From: Auanema rhodensis
Lineage: Eukaryota; Nematoda; Chromadorea; Rhabditida; Rhabditidae
DNA: 64,000 nucleotides
Reading direction: 5' to 3'
Assembly (NCBI GenBank): GCA_964057225.1
Contig: OZ059895.1
Span: forward strand, 16,620,001 to 16,684,000
The position numbers and the translations under genes are program-made. Shown in pieces: positions 1-10,466 of this stretch. The number at the start of each line of letters is the position of its first letter. Position 1 is the stretch's first letter. The notes under the pieces were generated by a model. The model saw nothing but the letters and a program-made list of their open reading frames with translations, was not told where the DNA came from and made no database searches.

Positions 1-1109
1 AGTATAGCATTTTTAAACTTGAATGTTTATGTTATTATGTGTATCCGTCTGATAATTTCTTTAAATTTCTTTTTGGAGTACAGGTGAGATGTTGTTGATC
101 TAATATCAAATGATTTCAAGTATGAAACAAAATGTTTTGTATTGTTCAGTACAGTAATAGTTGTTTTCATCAGTTTTAAATATTTTATCTAAGGGTTCGC
201 GTTGAGGTGTTATGGTTTCTTCGTTTTTTTCGTGATAATTGTTATTCAGGAAGAACATATTATCGATGTTTCCTCTAATAACTTTAATTCTTCCATACAT
301 CTTGTTTTTCTCTAAAATATTTTATTTCTTTCTTAATTTTATTCATTGTTGTAACGTGTTAATGTTTTGGACTTGGCCAGCTCTCTTTTGGACTCAAACT
401 TACTGTAATTTCTAAGTAATTCATTTAATTTGATATATTATCTTTGAAAATACATTTATTTTCTAGATATTTTTTCGATTTGAGTTTACAATAGCTAATT
501 TGAAAAAAAATATTAAAAAAACTTAACATAGTGTGATCAGGAAGGCTGGTTTCTTCTATAAATCACAGTAAAAGTTTAAGTACTTGTTTGGTTTGGTAGA
601 ATAAAGACACGGAATTTCATTTTTCCACTTATATAACCCCTGGGGCGCTTTGCTTTGGACATTCAAGCTCCGCCTTCCCGTCTTTGCGAGTTCCATCGAT
701 TCTGCAGCCGGGCGGCAGCGTGCACCGCTTCTTTGGCGCTTATGGAGATGTTGTTCATTCTTATATTTTTCTGTCGTTCAAATATTTCCTTTATAATGTC
801 TGAAATCATTCTATGATCCTCTCAACTTCATGGTTTCGTTCCCAATCTCACGTCACACACAAAATAGTTAGATTGTGTACTAGTTAGATGCATTTTTGAC
901 TTCATAAATTTTTCACACCTAATATCCCTCATCATTTTTGAAAAAACATTTCGGGGGAGAAAGCTTCAGATATGGGTTTTGATTTTTAATTCAAGCATTA
1001 AGCACTTTATTTAGAAATCTTATCAGTTTTATATATAAATTTAAGTTTTATCGTTCATTTTACAACTTTGTGATCATTTTTTATTTTCACATACTCGCTT
1101 AAGGCTAAC
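1..1109. other. Intergenic, upstream of complexin
   Basis: No coding exon is supported here. The stretch is AT-rich apart from a clearly GC-richer island at about 640-735, just downstream of a TATATAA at about 631-637. That island could be a promoter or 5' leader region for the complexin gene, but this is inference. Confidence 0.5.
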
Positions 1110-1762
1110 ATGGCGGGCTTTTTAATGAAACAAATGGTTGGGAACCAGCTTAATGAGGTTACTGGAGCTCTTGGCGTCGGTGGAAACGCAGATGATGGTG
1201 GTGAGAAGACAGAGACCGGCGAAGACCCAGAGGCATGTTGATTTGTTCTCGTCGGCTTTCTTCCTTTTGACAAAGATCTCTGCTTGAACAGCCATGAGAC
1301 GGCATAGGAAGGCTTCCGCTCAGACAGCTATCTTGTAGGTTGTGGCAGCTCGTTTAGAGCAAGAAGAACGTCGTAAGGAAAAGCATCGTAAAATGGAAGC
1401 AGAAAGAGAAAAGATGCGACAAGGAATCCGGGACAAGTATGCTATCAAGAAGAAGGAAGAGGGTCCTGCTATGGATTTTACCGAAGGGCGTATTGGTGGT
1501 CCTCGTAAAACTCCCGAGGTGCAGATTCTTTCCTTTAATCTTTGTCGTGATATGGTGTTGTGTCATTAGATTGAAGCTTTTCGGACTTTTTTTTTGTAAG
1601 AAAACGGACTTCCCAACTTTTTAGGAGTTGGCCGCTGCAATGAACGCCGAAGAAGACAGCCTTATTGGTCAACTTGGTCTGACTGAGCATGTTGAAAAGG
1701 CAAAAACTTTTGCTACCGGTGCCTTTGAAACTGTGAAAGGATTTCTTCCATTTGGAAAGTAA
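1110..1762 (+). CDS. cpx-1: Complexin, SNARE-complex regulator of neurotransmitter release
   Basis: Three exons (1110-1232, 1339-1518, 1625-1762) give a 146-residue protein, close to the family's usual length. The start [14 protein letters not shown], the charged helix with [14 protein letters not shown] and [12 protein letters not shown], and the tail ending GFLPFGK are what nematode complexins show. Residues about 45-85 would be the accessory and central helices that bind the assembled SNARE bundle at synapses. The C-terminal amphipathic stretch is the membrane and vesicle-binding part known from the worm protein. Mammalian complexin 3/4-type farnesylation (CAAX) is absent. Intron 1 begins GCATGT rather than GT, a GC-AG intron; the codons on both sides remain in phase (GAG then GTT), so I regard it as real rather than a break. 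Intron 2 is GT-AG. Identification is very secure; only the exact exon 1/2 joint is uncertain. Confidence 0.95.
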
Positions 1763-2324
1763 TTCACCCATTCTTCTATCTTTATTTTCTTTCTCTTCTT
1801 TCCTAACTTAACCTTATAGACTAGTTTTCTTTTATCACTCCTTACTCCTTACTCCTCACATTCACTAAAGCTCTTAATAAACTCAACGTATACTTTACGA
1901 TACATAATAGTTTTGATCGAATTACTTAAACTAGTCAAGTAGAATTTTATTCAGAAGACTTTAAATAATTTTTCATAGCCACATAATTCTAGTCAATGTA
2001 TTCTATATTATTCTTCGTCAGAAAGTTCTCTTAGGTTCTCTCTCACTTTTCTGGCTGTATTTTGTGTTTTTTCTTGTGATCGTCAGATCTCGAGATTTAT
2101 TCTCATGTAACAATATATTTATCTAATAAAAGGGAAGTAGACTTATTTTGCTTTTTTTTGTTTTCGTAAATGATTGATGAATACAAATGTGGCTTGCCAA
2201 ACTTGGAAGAAAAGATCATATTCACCTGACTCCAGAAAGAAAAACGTAAATTAACGTGATAAGATTCAATTGTGCTTTTCTTTTCTTCTATTTCCATTAC
2301 TGGAAATAATGATTTGTAGGAAGA
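1763..2324. other. Spacer between complexin and NIPP1 genes
   Basis: About 560 bp of AT-rich sequence with short CTCCTTACT-type repetition near 1840-1858. I see no exon or RNA gene. It ends in TTTGTAG shortly before the NIPP1 start, a possible splice or trans-splice acceptor. Confidence 0.4.
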
Positions 2325-3746
2325 ATGAACTCTCCGCCATCAGTGAGTGCCGAACAAATAGAGGAATTAGAAAAAGCGAAGTTTGCCATCCCTTCCTGGT
2401 CGGAAAAACCACCTTCTGGTTCACATTTGGATGTGTCCAAAAAGGATCAATTAATACAGGTATGAGGGATTGTTTGTATATACAATAATTTTTCCAATCT
2501 TTAATATATTCAGAAACTGATGATTGATGAAAAGAAAGCTTACTATTTTGGAAGAAATCCAAAAATGGTCTGATTTCCTTTATCCCTCTTAATTTTTGTT
2601 GTTTTTCCTTGCAGGTTGACTTTGCTGTTGAGCATGCTTCCTGCTCTCGTGTTCACGCTTTGCTTATGTATCATGGTATTTTGAAACGATTTGCTATTGT
2701 GGATATGGGCAGTAGTGAGTTGTTTGACATTCATTCCATCATGTATCGAATTTCAATAGCTGTCATACTTTTTTGAAAATATTCTCATCGATTTCCTATT
2801 GCAGGCCATGGCACGTTTGTGGGACAAGTGCGACTAGAACCATTAAAAGTAGTGTTTTTGGATATAGGAACAACTATACAATTTGGTGCTTCGACGAGAA
2901 GGTTTCGATTAATCATCCTTCATAATTATAACTAAAAACTTGTTTTTCAAGGTATACACTTAGGCTTAAAATTGAATCTAATAAGGAAGGAGATGAAGAG
3001 GATAAAGAAAAACTACCAAATGAAAAGGAACTCGAGGTTCGAACTTTGGCTTTTCCTCTCCGTAATCTTCTAATGTTGTAGGATCTTACGGAGTATAATA
3101 CCGCTGTCAATAGGCGAATTCCTCAATTGCCAATTTCTGAAGAAGAGGCGAGACGAAAAAAACGTCCTCGGGGTAATGTGTCATTCATCGAAGAGGAAGA
3201 TATCATCAATCCAGGTTTGTAGTTCCTTCTGTTCACGGTTTTCTTGTCACTCACCCCGTTTTTAGAGGATGTTGATCCTTCCGTAGGTCGTTTCCGCAAT
3301 CTTGTTTCGACAGCAATTATCTCTAATGCTCCTGGCAAGCGCCCAGCCTTTCCACCTGCTCGAGGAAGTGAACCACAAAGAAAGGTGCTTTGTCTTGTCG
3401 CATTCAAGGCAATGCTTATTATTCATTCTTTAGATTGTTCGCCCTGGTCGAGATTTCTCATTCGCTCAAACTAAGAGCTCATCTTTGAGCGGAATTTCAT
3501 TAAATGCCGCTCCAGATCTTGAATTGTACAGCCAGACTCTACCACAACCCGGAGTACATTCTAGTAAGTCATTCTGTTTGCTTGCTTTTCGCTTTGCTTT
3601 GTTGTGTTTTTTTTCAAAACACGCCATATATTGTCTTTGTAGTCGGGCCAACTCCTCAATCTGCAGCAGACGACGATGAACCACATAAGAAGAAATACGC
3701 CAAGGAAGCCTGGCCAGGACGTAAAAATTTAGCTGGAGTTCTATAG
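2325..3746 (+). CDS. PPP1R8: NIPP1/PPP1R8 homologue, nuclear inhibitor of protein phosphatase 1 with FHA domain
   Basis: Nine exons: 2325-2459, 2514-2567, 2615-2714, 2805-2901, 2952-3036, 3082-3214, 3266-3384, 3434-3563 and 3643-3746, all phase-consistent. The N-terminal half is an FHA domain: YYFGRN, then CSRVHALLMYH, then the SSHGTFVG loop. This fold binds phosphothreonine on splicing factors in the human protein. The segment after it, containing EEDIINPEDVDPSVGRFRN, is the NIPP1-specific PP1-docking region and is almost unchanged from the human family member. The phosphatase-binding RVxF motif reads NVSF preceded by RG, so the usual basic residue directly before V is displaced. The protein would act in the nucleus in splicing and transcriptional repression by targeting PP1. 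A KKK-rich C-terminal segment could carry nuclear import signals. The ATG lies just after TTTGTAGGAAGA, typical of a trans-spliced start. Confidence 0.93.
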
Positions 3747-3914
3747 GAATATCAAAGGATCATAAGGAAAACAAACTCCTTCACAAGCGATTGAACCATG
3801 CTCAGTAAAGTTTTCTTGGATCTGAAATTTTCTCATTTATTTATTTGTTGTGTAAAGATAACTCAGTTACTTGTTACATGTTACATGTTAAATATACAGC
3901 ACGTGTTTACTGAT

Positions 3915-5021
3915 GCTAATCATCTGGGTACTTTCTGATTTCCTTTGAATAAATAATAAGCTCAAGCTTTAGTTTCTCATTTCTGAAAGAGCGTGCTTGT
4001 TCGCTTAAAATTGAAATATTACTCCGTTTTTGGGTTTCTTGAGTCAGCCAGCTGACATGAAAAGGATGCTTTCGCAAACGATGGAGTAGATGAGACTGCA
4101 ATTTTTCAGAAATAGCTGTTCTGTCTCGAAAGAGAGCTAGTTAGATGAATTAAGGTTTTAAAATAAGAAAATTTTCTAATTTAGGTAATTACTTTTTTCT
4201 TTATATAGATATGTCGATTTTCAGTCTCTTAAGTCATTGAAATTCCGCTAATAACTATTTGTAAATACAAGAGTATCCTCATTTTTCATAAAAGGATTTA
4301 GTAAAGAAGCTTATATCCATCTGATTCTATTTATTTTCGATTAAACAGCCAATGCATCGTGATGTCATGACAACGGAGGCATGTTTAAAGATGCAATTCT
4401 TTTTAAAAACTCTCACAAAGAAAGGCTAGAGAGGCTGAGTGTAGCGCTCCAAGGGAGAGAAACAGAAATAAAGCAAATGCTAGAAAAGGAGGCACAGAGT
4501 AAGAACAGAATAGAAAGGCCTAGAGTTGATGTGAGTTATTTGATAAACTCTCCAGAGTTTTGCATAGTCTTTTTCCATTTTTGAAAATGGAATTTAGATC
4601 CCAAAGAGCCAGCCACACGTCTACGCATCGATTGTTCTGTCTATGAGGAATAGCTTTAGCTACTTTCATCTTTTCAACTAGTCTCTCTTTTTCTTCTTTT
4701 TGTGCTTCGAAAGAGTAAGAAGAAAAAAGAATAAAGAGAAGAGGTATGAAATTAGATAAATAACTAAAAGTAGCAAAGACAATGACAAGTAGCATGTATG
4801 TATAGTGTCTCTTGCTCATTCCAATCGATTAGTAAAAATTTCAAAAATGAATTAGTATGATGAATGTATAATAATCCGATGTTGAAAGCTCTCAAGTTGT
4901 ATCTCGTGATATGTGGAAAAGGATCTAACCAGTTTCTTGCAAATACATCAAACCCTCTCATCATTTTGCTTGTTCCTCGAATTTCTTCGGATTCAAACTC
5001 AAACGGATGAGCATAATTCAC
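3915..5021 (-). other. Unassigned minus-strand exon-like ORFs (possible gene or gene remnant)
   Basis: Three minus-strand open stretches look coding by composition: about 5021-4764 (acidic N-terminal-like part followed by a motif FARNWLDPFPHITRYNL), about 4819-4520 (a hydrophobic stretch followed by a charged segment EEKERLVEKMKVAKAIPH), and about 4137-3916 (basic, ending RKYPDD and a TAG). None starts with a convincing ATG: the first opens at GTG directly after an in-frame TGA, and the third extends upstream of its first methionine-like codon to a TAG acceptor near 4137. I could not join them in one phase with good donors. On the opposite strand, 4363-4530 plus 4597-4676 also gives a charged ORF. 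I do not recognise the product; it may be a decayed gene. Confidence 0.25.
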
Positions 5022-5039
5022 TCATGCAGTTAATCCAGG

Positions 5040-5297
5040 TTCATATTGCAATCTCTATGAATCAATTAGATTAAATATTATTATCTTCAAAATTTATGAT
5101 TGAAGTATAAACATGAAATATCATATTCAACACATATGATTATGAAAAGTTGTAAATGAATGAAGCCTATTCTTAGAATTTTAATCCCATTATTGCTTCG
5201 CTCGTTTAACTTTTCTTCTAAACTATATTAGATTATATAAATACTTGTATAGACAAGTGAAGCATATTACTTTTCAATTTTTAAACTTAATTAGACA
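5040..5297. other. AT-rich flank left of the Polinton derivative
   Basis: Very AT-rich, no ORF or RNA feature seen. It ends in the left copy of the AAATAA target-site duplication (5298-5303). Confidence 0.5.
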
Positions 5298-5303
5298 AAA
5301 TAA

Positions 5304-5339
5304 ATAATAATATAGAAAGTGTTGACGCTGGCGCACCTT
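5304..5339 (+). repeat. Left terminal inverted repeat of the Polinton derivative
   Basis: 36 bp starting ATAATAATATAG and ending GCGCACCTT; exact reverse complement of 8068-8103. The AAATAA target duplication abuts it on the left. Confidence 0.93.
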
Positions 5340-5803
5340 TTTTGCCCAAATGCGATTTTGCAGATTTTCAACAATTTACAAACATTTAAACATTTTTTCA
5401 TTGAAAATCATACTTAATTTCCCCACAATGTGTCATTTTTCAAAAATGACCAAAATTTGTCTGGCGCACCACTTACCCATTTGGCCCACTTTCAATTTTA
5501 CACATTTTAAGCCATTTTAAGACTTATTTTCATTGATTTCTAACCTTCGGTCATCAAAAATGTGTCATTTCAAACAATTTTCAAAAATGGGGAAATGGTC
5601 AAAAAGTGCGTTATAAAAAATGTGGTCGAAATGGTCGAGAAAAATGCGCTAAGCCATCAAATCACAAACATAGGACTAAATTAGGAATAATTTTAAACGC
5701 GAAATTCTAATACAATTCCAAAACCCTATCCAATCCACTTCAATTTAACAGCAAAGTATACCGAATTGTAAATTGTATTTTGAACATAGAATTGGTAAAT
5801 TAT

Positions 5804-7075
5804 TTATTTTAAAAAAGTTGTTAGAGCCTTTTCAAGGCGTTTAAAATACCGATCGAATGCCGCGCGATTAACGTTCGGGTTGTTTTTCAGGACAGGAACG
5901 TTATTCATTTCTTCTCTTGCTCTGTATATATTTTTCTGAAGATTCCACTTTGCAAAAAAAGTATTCAAATAAGCGATATCAAAAGAGTTCAGAATGCTCG
6001 GCTCGACGTCGATCATGCCAAGGTTGATCTGAAATAACAAAAAATATATAAACAGTTGCACAAAAATATAAAAAAAATCACCCCAAAGTCAATAATTCTC
6101 AATTCACGAGAACAGTGTTCGTCTTCCTTCTTTTCGAGTTCAGTGATTTGTTGCTCCACCACTCCATGATTACCCTTGTTCCTGAGCAGATCGCTCAAAC
6201 AAAGTAAGAAAGACAAGATTTTCATCTGATTTCTCATTTCCATATCGATGTAGACTGGTCCGACCACTAAAAAATGAATTGAATTAGATTCATGTATAAC
6301 AATCTAAATATCACCTTCGTAAGAAGTACTCGCTATTATTTCAGAAACTGAGACTCCCGAAGCGGTTCGAAATCCATCAACTAAATTGTCAGATATAAAA
6401 TTAAAAATCAAACTGATGCCCACCTAATTTAGTTGCTATGAAGACCAGATCAGATTTGGTAATATCTGGTATCACATGAAATGGAGTAGGGACAGCTGAA
6501 TGCGAGCTTTAAGAGCAATCTCCCTTCTTCCGACCGTATTACCCGATGTGGTCATTCGTTTGATTTCACTTATCATCTGGACGTATGTCCGCCAATTTCC
6601 CAACATAATATGGCACTGAAATCAGTCAATTAACCAAACGAAAATATAAATAAAAAATATAATACTTAAAATATATATAATAAGTATTTTTGAAAGATTC
6701 TGCCTTCTAAACCAAAGATACTAATTAGGGTGGCGGAGGACTAGCCTTAAATCTATTAAAGGAAATCAGTCGATTAAACAAATAAAAATATAAAAATTCA
6801 ACTTACCACGACAAGTTCCTCAAAATCATTGATCGATTGAAGAGGATGAAGAGAGTCTGGTAGCTCTTCAGAACGAAACTCGATTTGTTGAAATTTTGGT
6901 GGGATATGCGTCACACTCTGAACCTCTATCAATAAATCCGAACGAGAAATCTGTAAATAATTTAAATTTCAGATAAAGCCAATGATCAAAGTTCACAAAC
7001 CTGTGTATCCACAACAATATTTTTGAAGAGTCGATCTTTTTTTTCTCCAACAAGTCGAATCACGAGAAAGACCAT
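5804..7075 (-). pseudogene. Unrecognised multi-exon gene carried by the Polinton derivative, with a frameshift
   Basis: Reading leftward from the ATG at 7075, exons at about 7075-7001, 6950-6807, 6615-6424, 6380-6315, 6266-6082 and 6028-5804 have good GT-AG borders and short nematode-like introns. The product would be roughly 270-300 residues: an opening hydrophobic strand with basic residues, then a mixed region, an acidic Glu/Lys-rich segment near exon 5 and a basic C terminus ending LTTFLK. In exon 3 the frame that follows the first splice runs into TGA, while the second half is open in a neighbouring frame, so a single-base frameshift lies near 6490-6515. I do not recognise the family; candidates are a Polinton structural or cargo protein or a captured host gene. 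It fills almost half of the element and diverges from the polymerase fragment across about 120 bp. Introns are unusual for core Polinton genes. Confidence 0.5.
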
Positions 7076-7195
7076 TCTGAAACAAAAGAATTAATAAATA
7101 AATAAACAGTTTTAATTCAAAGGAAACACGAATATAGCACAAGAACAAGAAAAGGAAGTCTCTTTTCTATTCACAAAAGTTAATGGAAGAATGCA

Positions 7196-7846
7196 ATGTT
7201 GGCAGGTGTCGCGTCGCGTACGTCTAGCTCAACTGTGGCAAATGTTTGTTTGTGCTCGGTCACAGTGAGGAAAAGAAAAGAAGGTCACACAGAGAGAAAA
7301 TATCAAAATATAGAGTTATGTTATCAAGATACTGACAGTCTCATATATGACATCAAGACTGAAGATTTCTACAAAGACACTCAAAAAGATATCTCTTTTC
7401 AAAAACATTTTGATTTAAGTGATTATCCGGAAGATCATGTACTTCATTGCAAAGAAAATAAGAAAGTTGTTGGGAAATTTAAAGATGAATTGAATGGAAA
7501 TATTATGACTGAACTACTTGCTCTAAAGCCTAAACAATATGCTTTTAAGTCTCTAGACAATGAAGGAATTGAAAATGAAACCAAGAAAAGTAAAGGAATC
7601 AAGAAGAATGTTGTCAAGAATGAGTTGATTGTCGATGATTATAAGCACAGCCTTTTTAATAAGACTGTTGTAAGAAAGACTCAATATAGTATTAGGAGTG
7701 TTAAACACACTATTTTCACACAATGTCAGAATAAAGTAGCTCTCAATAATGATGAAGTTTCTACAGAACATAAACGTTATATTATTAAAGATAGTCACTC
7801 GACAATGGCATTTGGAAATGTCAATATTAAACCGAATCTTTTATAA
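7196..7846 (+). pseudogene. C-terminal fragment of Polinton protein-primed type B DNA polymerase
   Basis: The open frame ends with TAA at 7846. From about 7310 it matches family B polymerases of the protein-primed type: the catalytic motif C, CYQDTDSLIYDI, with the two metal-binding aspartates, followed by the palm and thumb region with KPKQYAF and a KGIKKN-type segment seen in Polinton polymerases. The exonuclease domain, motifs A and B and the TPR insertions expected over roughly 1000 upstream residues are missing, so this is about the last fifth of the enzyme. Residues before 7310 do not look like polymerase and probably come from the deletion joint. It converges with the protease fragment; the two stops overlap by a few bases. 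It cannot be an active polymerase by itself. Confidence 0.8.
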
Positions 7847-8062
7847 AAGAAATAAAACTGCACTTCTGAAGTCTTCTGAAGTCTCTAATAGCTTCAATAA
7901 TAACAAACAATAATAACCACAATGATGGGTTCCGAATTTTTGAATTTGAAATGTTGAAAGTTCTATTTTTCTATCTTTTCTAGCGTCAGCTAGCTTCCTT
8001 TCAGAAGATCTACTCTTGAGATATTTTATGATTTCTTCTGGTGGATTCAATCCAAAAGAATC
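7841..8062 (-). pseudogene. C-terminal half of Polinton adenain-like cysteine protease
   Basis: The minus-strand frame begins right beside the right TIR with DSFGLNPPEEI and runs to a TAA at 7841. The downstream block with Q at the oxyanion position and THHCGYYCLLLLKLL carries the catalytic cysteine in the CGYYC context that marks Polinton and adenovirus maturation proteases. The N-terminal half with the catalytic histidine (the GTHWV block) is absent here but occurs in the separate small element at 9952-10143. There is no start codon upstream before the TIR, so this is a truncated relic. Confidence 0.75.
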
Positions 8063-8067
8063 AAAAT

Positions 8068-8103
8068 AAGGTGCGCCAGCGTCAACACTTTCTATATTAT
8101 TAT
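8068..8103 (-). repeat. Right terminal inverted repeat of the Polinton derivative
   Basis: Exact reverse complement of 5304-5339, followed at once by the AAATAA target duplication (8104-8109). Confidence 0.93.
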
Positions 8104-8109
8104 AAATAA

Positions 8110-9188
8110 CAACCCAAAGGATATATTGCTTGAAATATGTTGAATCAACACCAAATTAAGAGTGTATCTTGTTGAAACAGTTCCCGCCAAAGTCTAACAG
8201 CATAATCAATCTGTACTCATGAAAGCGGAAACAGCATTATTTTTAGGATTGTATTAACACAAAGAAGACTTCAAGCAGTTTATGAAAATAACGAAGACTC
8301 CAAAAAATACTTTTAAATATGATTTTTAAAATTTTTAAGATTTTTTTCTGAATTTTTGTAGTTTGTGTCAAAAGATGGAATCCAGTGAGTGTCCCAACTA
8401 TTTCGCACAGGACTGTATATAGCAATGCATCTATATATTCCTAAATAAACTGTATATATAGATTAATAAATAGCATAATCAAGTCTTTTATTGAAATAAA
8501 AACTAAAATAGTGAAACGTACTTCATGATTCGTTTAGTTGTTGTTGATTTTTTAATTCAAAAAATGACTGATAATTTGAATCTATGAAATAAAGAAAAAT
8601 GAATGTTCGACAGATTCCGACGTGCTCTGAATGAACTGAGCAATATTCAGGCATCTAATCAGGAAGATAGAACATATTGTATCTATATTTATATACTTAT
8701 GTATTCATTTTCCAACATTTACTTATTTGAAATCTGCTATATATTACTACATTATAGTTTTATTTCTATTGATATTTGGCTCTTAATGATTGTTTGCAGC
8801 TAAATTTGCTAATATTGTCTACATTCACGAATCCTGCAGTTATCTTTCTTTTACATTTCATGAAATATAATGTTTTATAGAAATTTAGCTTTTAATGTAA
8901 AGACATTGACAAAATTAAAAATATTTGATTAACTGTAATATTTAAAAGTTGGAAAAAACAAAAAGTATGTACATGATGTTGTAGATTTATAGCTTGAGCT
9001 AGACATTTCTATTACAATATCAACATTTAAGTTATTTTTTGTTTGGAAGACAGAGAAAGGGGGGGGGGTATGAGATTTTTCTTTTTTTTCTCTCCAGTAT
9101 TCATTCTGATTTTGAAAACTTTTGCTGCTGGGTTATAGTTCTTTAGAAATTAATTATCAAATCATCTTGTCTAACAGGTAAATATCAT
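8110..9188. other. Intergenic between Polinton derivative and Srt pseudogene
   Basis: AT-rich. A short + ORF starts at 8603 (MFDRFRRALNELSN) but ends in low-complexity codons and has no recognised relative. A G homopolymer run lies near 9061-9068. Nothing else is supported. Confidence 0.4.
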
Positions 9189-9924
9189 GGAACATATTAT
9201 TATATATGGAAGCATAGTCAATGATTCTATGCATAACTGTAGCTTTGTCGTCATTTTTTCTATAAAATCATACAATTTAATCTGATTATAATTGAATTAA
9301 TATTTTGTAATATCTCTTCTTTAAGTATGAATGATATTACAGTGCTCGCACACCCGAAATGATTGAGATCTCATCAGGATGTTCACATCTAGTTAATGGT
9401 ATATATGCTTTGCTATTAGGCACAACATCACAGGTAAGAACATAAAACTGTCAAAACCCCCATCAAACGCTTATATATGAATCCAGACGTTTATGAATAT
9501 TAAAACTTTATTGAAGTTTGCAAACAATGTTGTTGTGATAATAGCAGAATAATTTTCTCGTTGGAAAAGCAGGAAAAGAGTTTCGAAAAAAAAAGTAGAG
9601 AAGAGAGGGTAATGATTGAAATTTGTACGATATGCAACTTATTCTTATTCTTAGCCGCATTTTTTAAACTATTTTTGTTATTAACTATCTAACTGCGAAT
9701 TAGTTTGCATCATAATAGACATATATGAAAACGTTTTGATCAAACAATTTCGTAACTATTGTTTGTGATATAAACCAAAATATATCTTTTTTGCAATCAT
9801 ATATTTTCATAATTATCTAATATATATATGTATTTTGTTTTTCTTTAACATTATGTTTGTACCATGCGTTAAAGTTATGCTGGAACCAGCTCATTTTGCT
9901 AATCCAGTAGTAGTAGTTTATAAG

Positions 9925-10466
9925 TGCTAGCTGAACCATCTAATCACCCTTTTAACAGACCCAATGAGTTCCTTCATTATTTGAAGAATCCAAATTTACA
10001 ATACGAACTTCTCTTGGCTGTATTTGAGTAGGCAAAGTGTCTCTCACAAATATTTCACGAAAATTCGTGATTTTTAACTCTTTTACAAGTTCCAGGAGAT
10101 CTAGATTTGTTAGAGCTTTTAGGTCTTTCTCCAGATTAGTCATTTAGTATTCAATTTTTTCTTCTTAATAATCATGATTCACCCTTAAAAGCATGAAAAG
10201 CTGAATTTCATAGTTTTCAAGATATTCATGATATAAAGCAAATTATTATCCATATTTTCAAACAATTCAAGCGCAAAATTGTTAGAAAAATGATAAAAAT
10301 CTCATCACCCTATTTTGGGTGTCATGCGCGCTAGACTCTCAGTCTTTGAAAACCTCAAATTGAAACAGAATAAAGCTTAAATGGAAAAAAAATAGTTGTT
10401 TTATTATGAAAAATGTTTGAAATGCAGTATTTTAAAAAAAAGGGTGATTAGGTAGTTCAGCTAGCA
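9925..10466. mobile_element. Small TIR element (about 540 bp) inside the Srt pseudogene
   Basis: The left end TGCTAGCTGAACC (9925 onward) continues to CACCCTTTT and is repeated in inverted orientation at 10440-10466 with two mismatches over about 29 bp. The interior holds a minus-strand relic of the Polinton protease (9952-10143). I find no convincing target-site duplication, and the host exon sequence on the two sides does not rejoin directly, so a deletion accompanied or followed insertion. It looks like a MITE-scale derivative of a Polinton, probably of a different family from the 5304-8103 copy because the termini differ. Confidence 0.65.
9952..10143 (-). pseudogene. N-terminal half of Polinton adenain-like cysteine protease
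   Basis: A 63-residue open frame starting with ATG at 10143 and stopping inside the left TIR. It shows the typical Polinton protease opening: NLDLLELVKEL, then FRGVF-like FREIFVRDTLP, then the strand NLDSSNNEGTHWV that contains the catalytic histidine. It ends just after that motif, so the catalytic Cys half is missing and the product would be inactive. The missing half resembles the fragment at 7841-8062. Confidence 0.7.

Larger units (their letters stand above)
5298..8109. mobile_element. Polinton/Maverick deletion derivative with TIRs and 6-bp target duplication
   Basis: A perfect 36 bp inverted repeat occurs at 5304-5339 and 8068-8103; it includes the core TTGACGCTGGCGCACC. Immediately outside, the direct repeat AAATAA stands at 5298-5303 and 8104-8109, a 6-bp target-site duplication. 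That is the duplication size of Polinton/Maverick elements, which are virus-like self-synthesising transposons. Inside are a 3' fragment of a type B DNA polymerase (+), the C-terminal half of an adenain-like cysteine protease (-) and a multi-exon minus-strand gene. Integrase, packaging ATPase and capsid genes are not visible, and at 2.8 kb it is far shorter than autonomous Polintons (15-20 kb), so it is a non-autonomous internally deleted copy. The subterminal left part (5340-5650) repeats short TCAAAAATG-like blocks and another CTGGCGCACC at 5461. The termini are short for the family and do not begin with AG, so a related lineage is possible. Confidence 0.85.
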
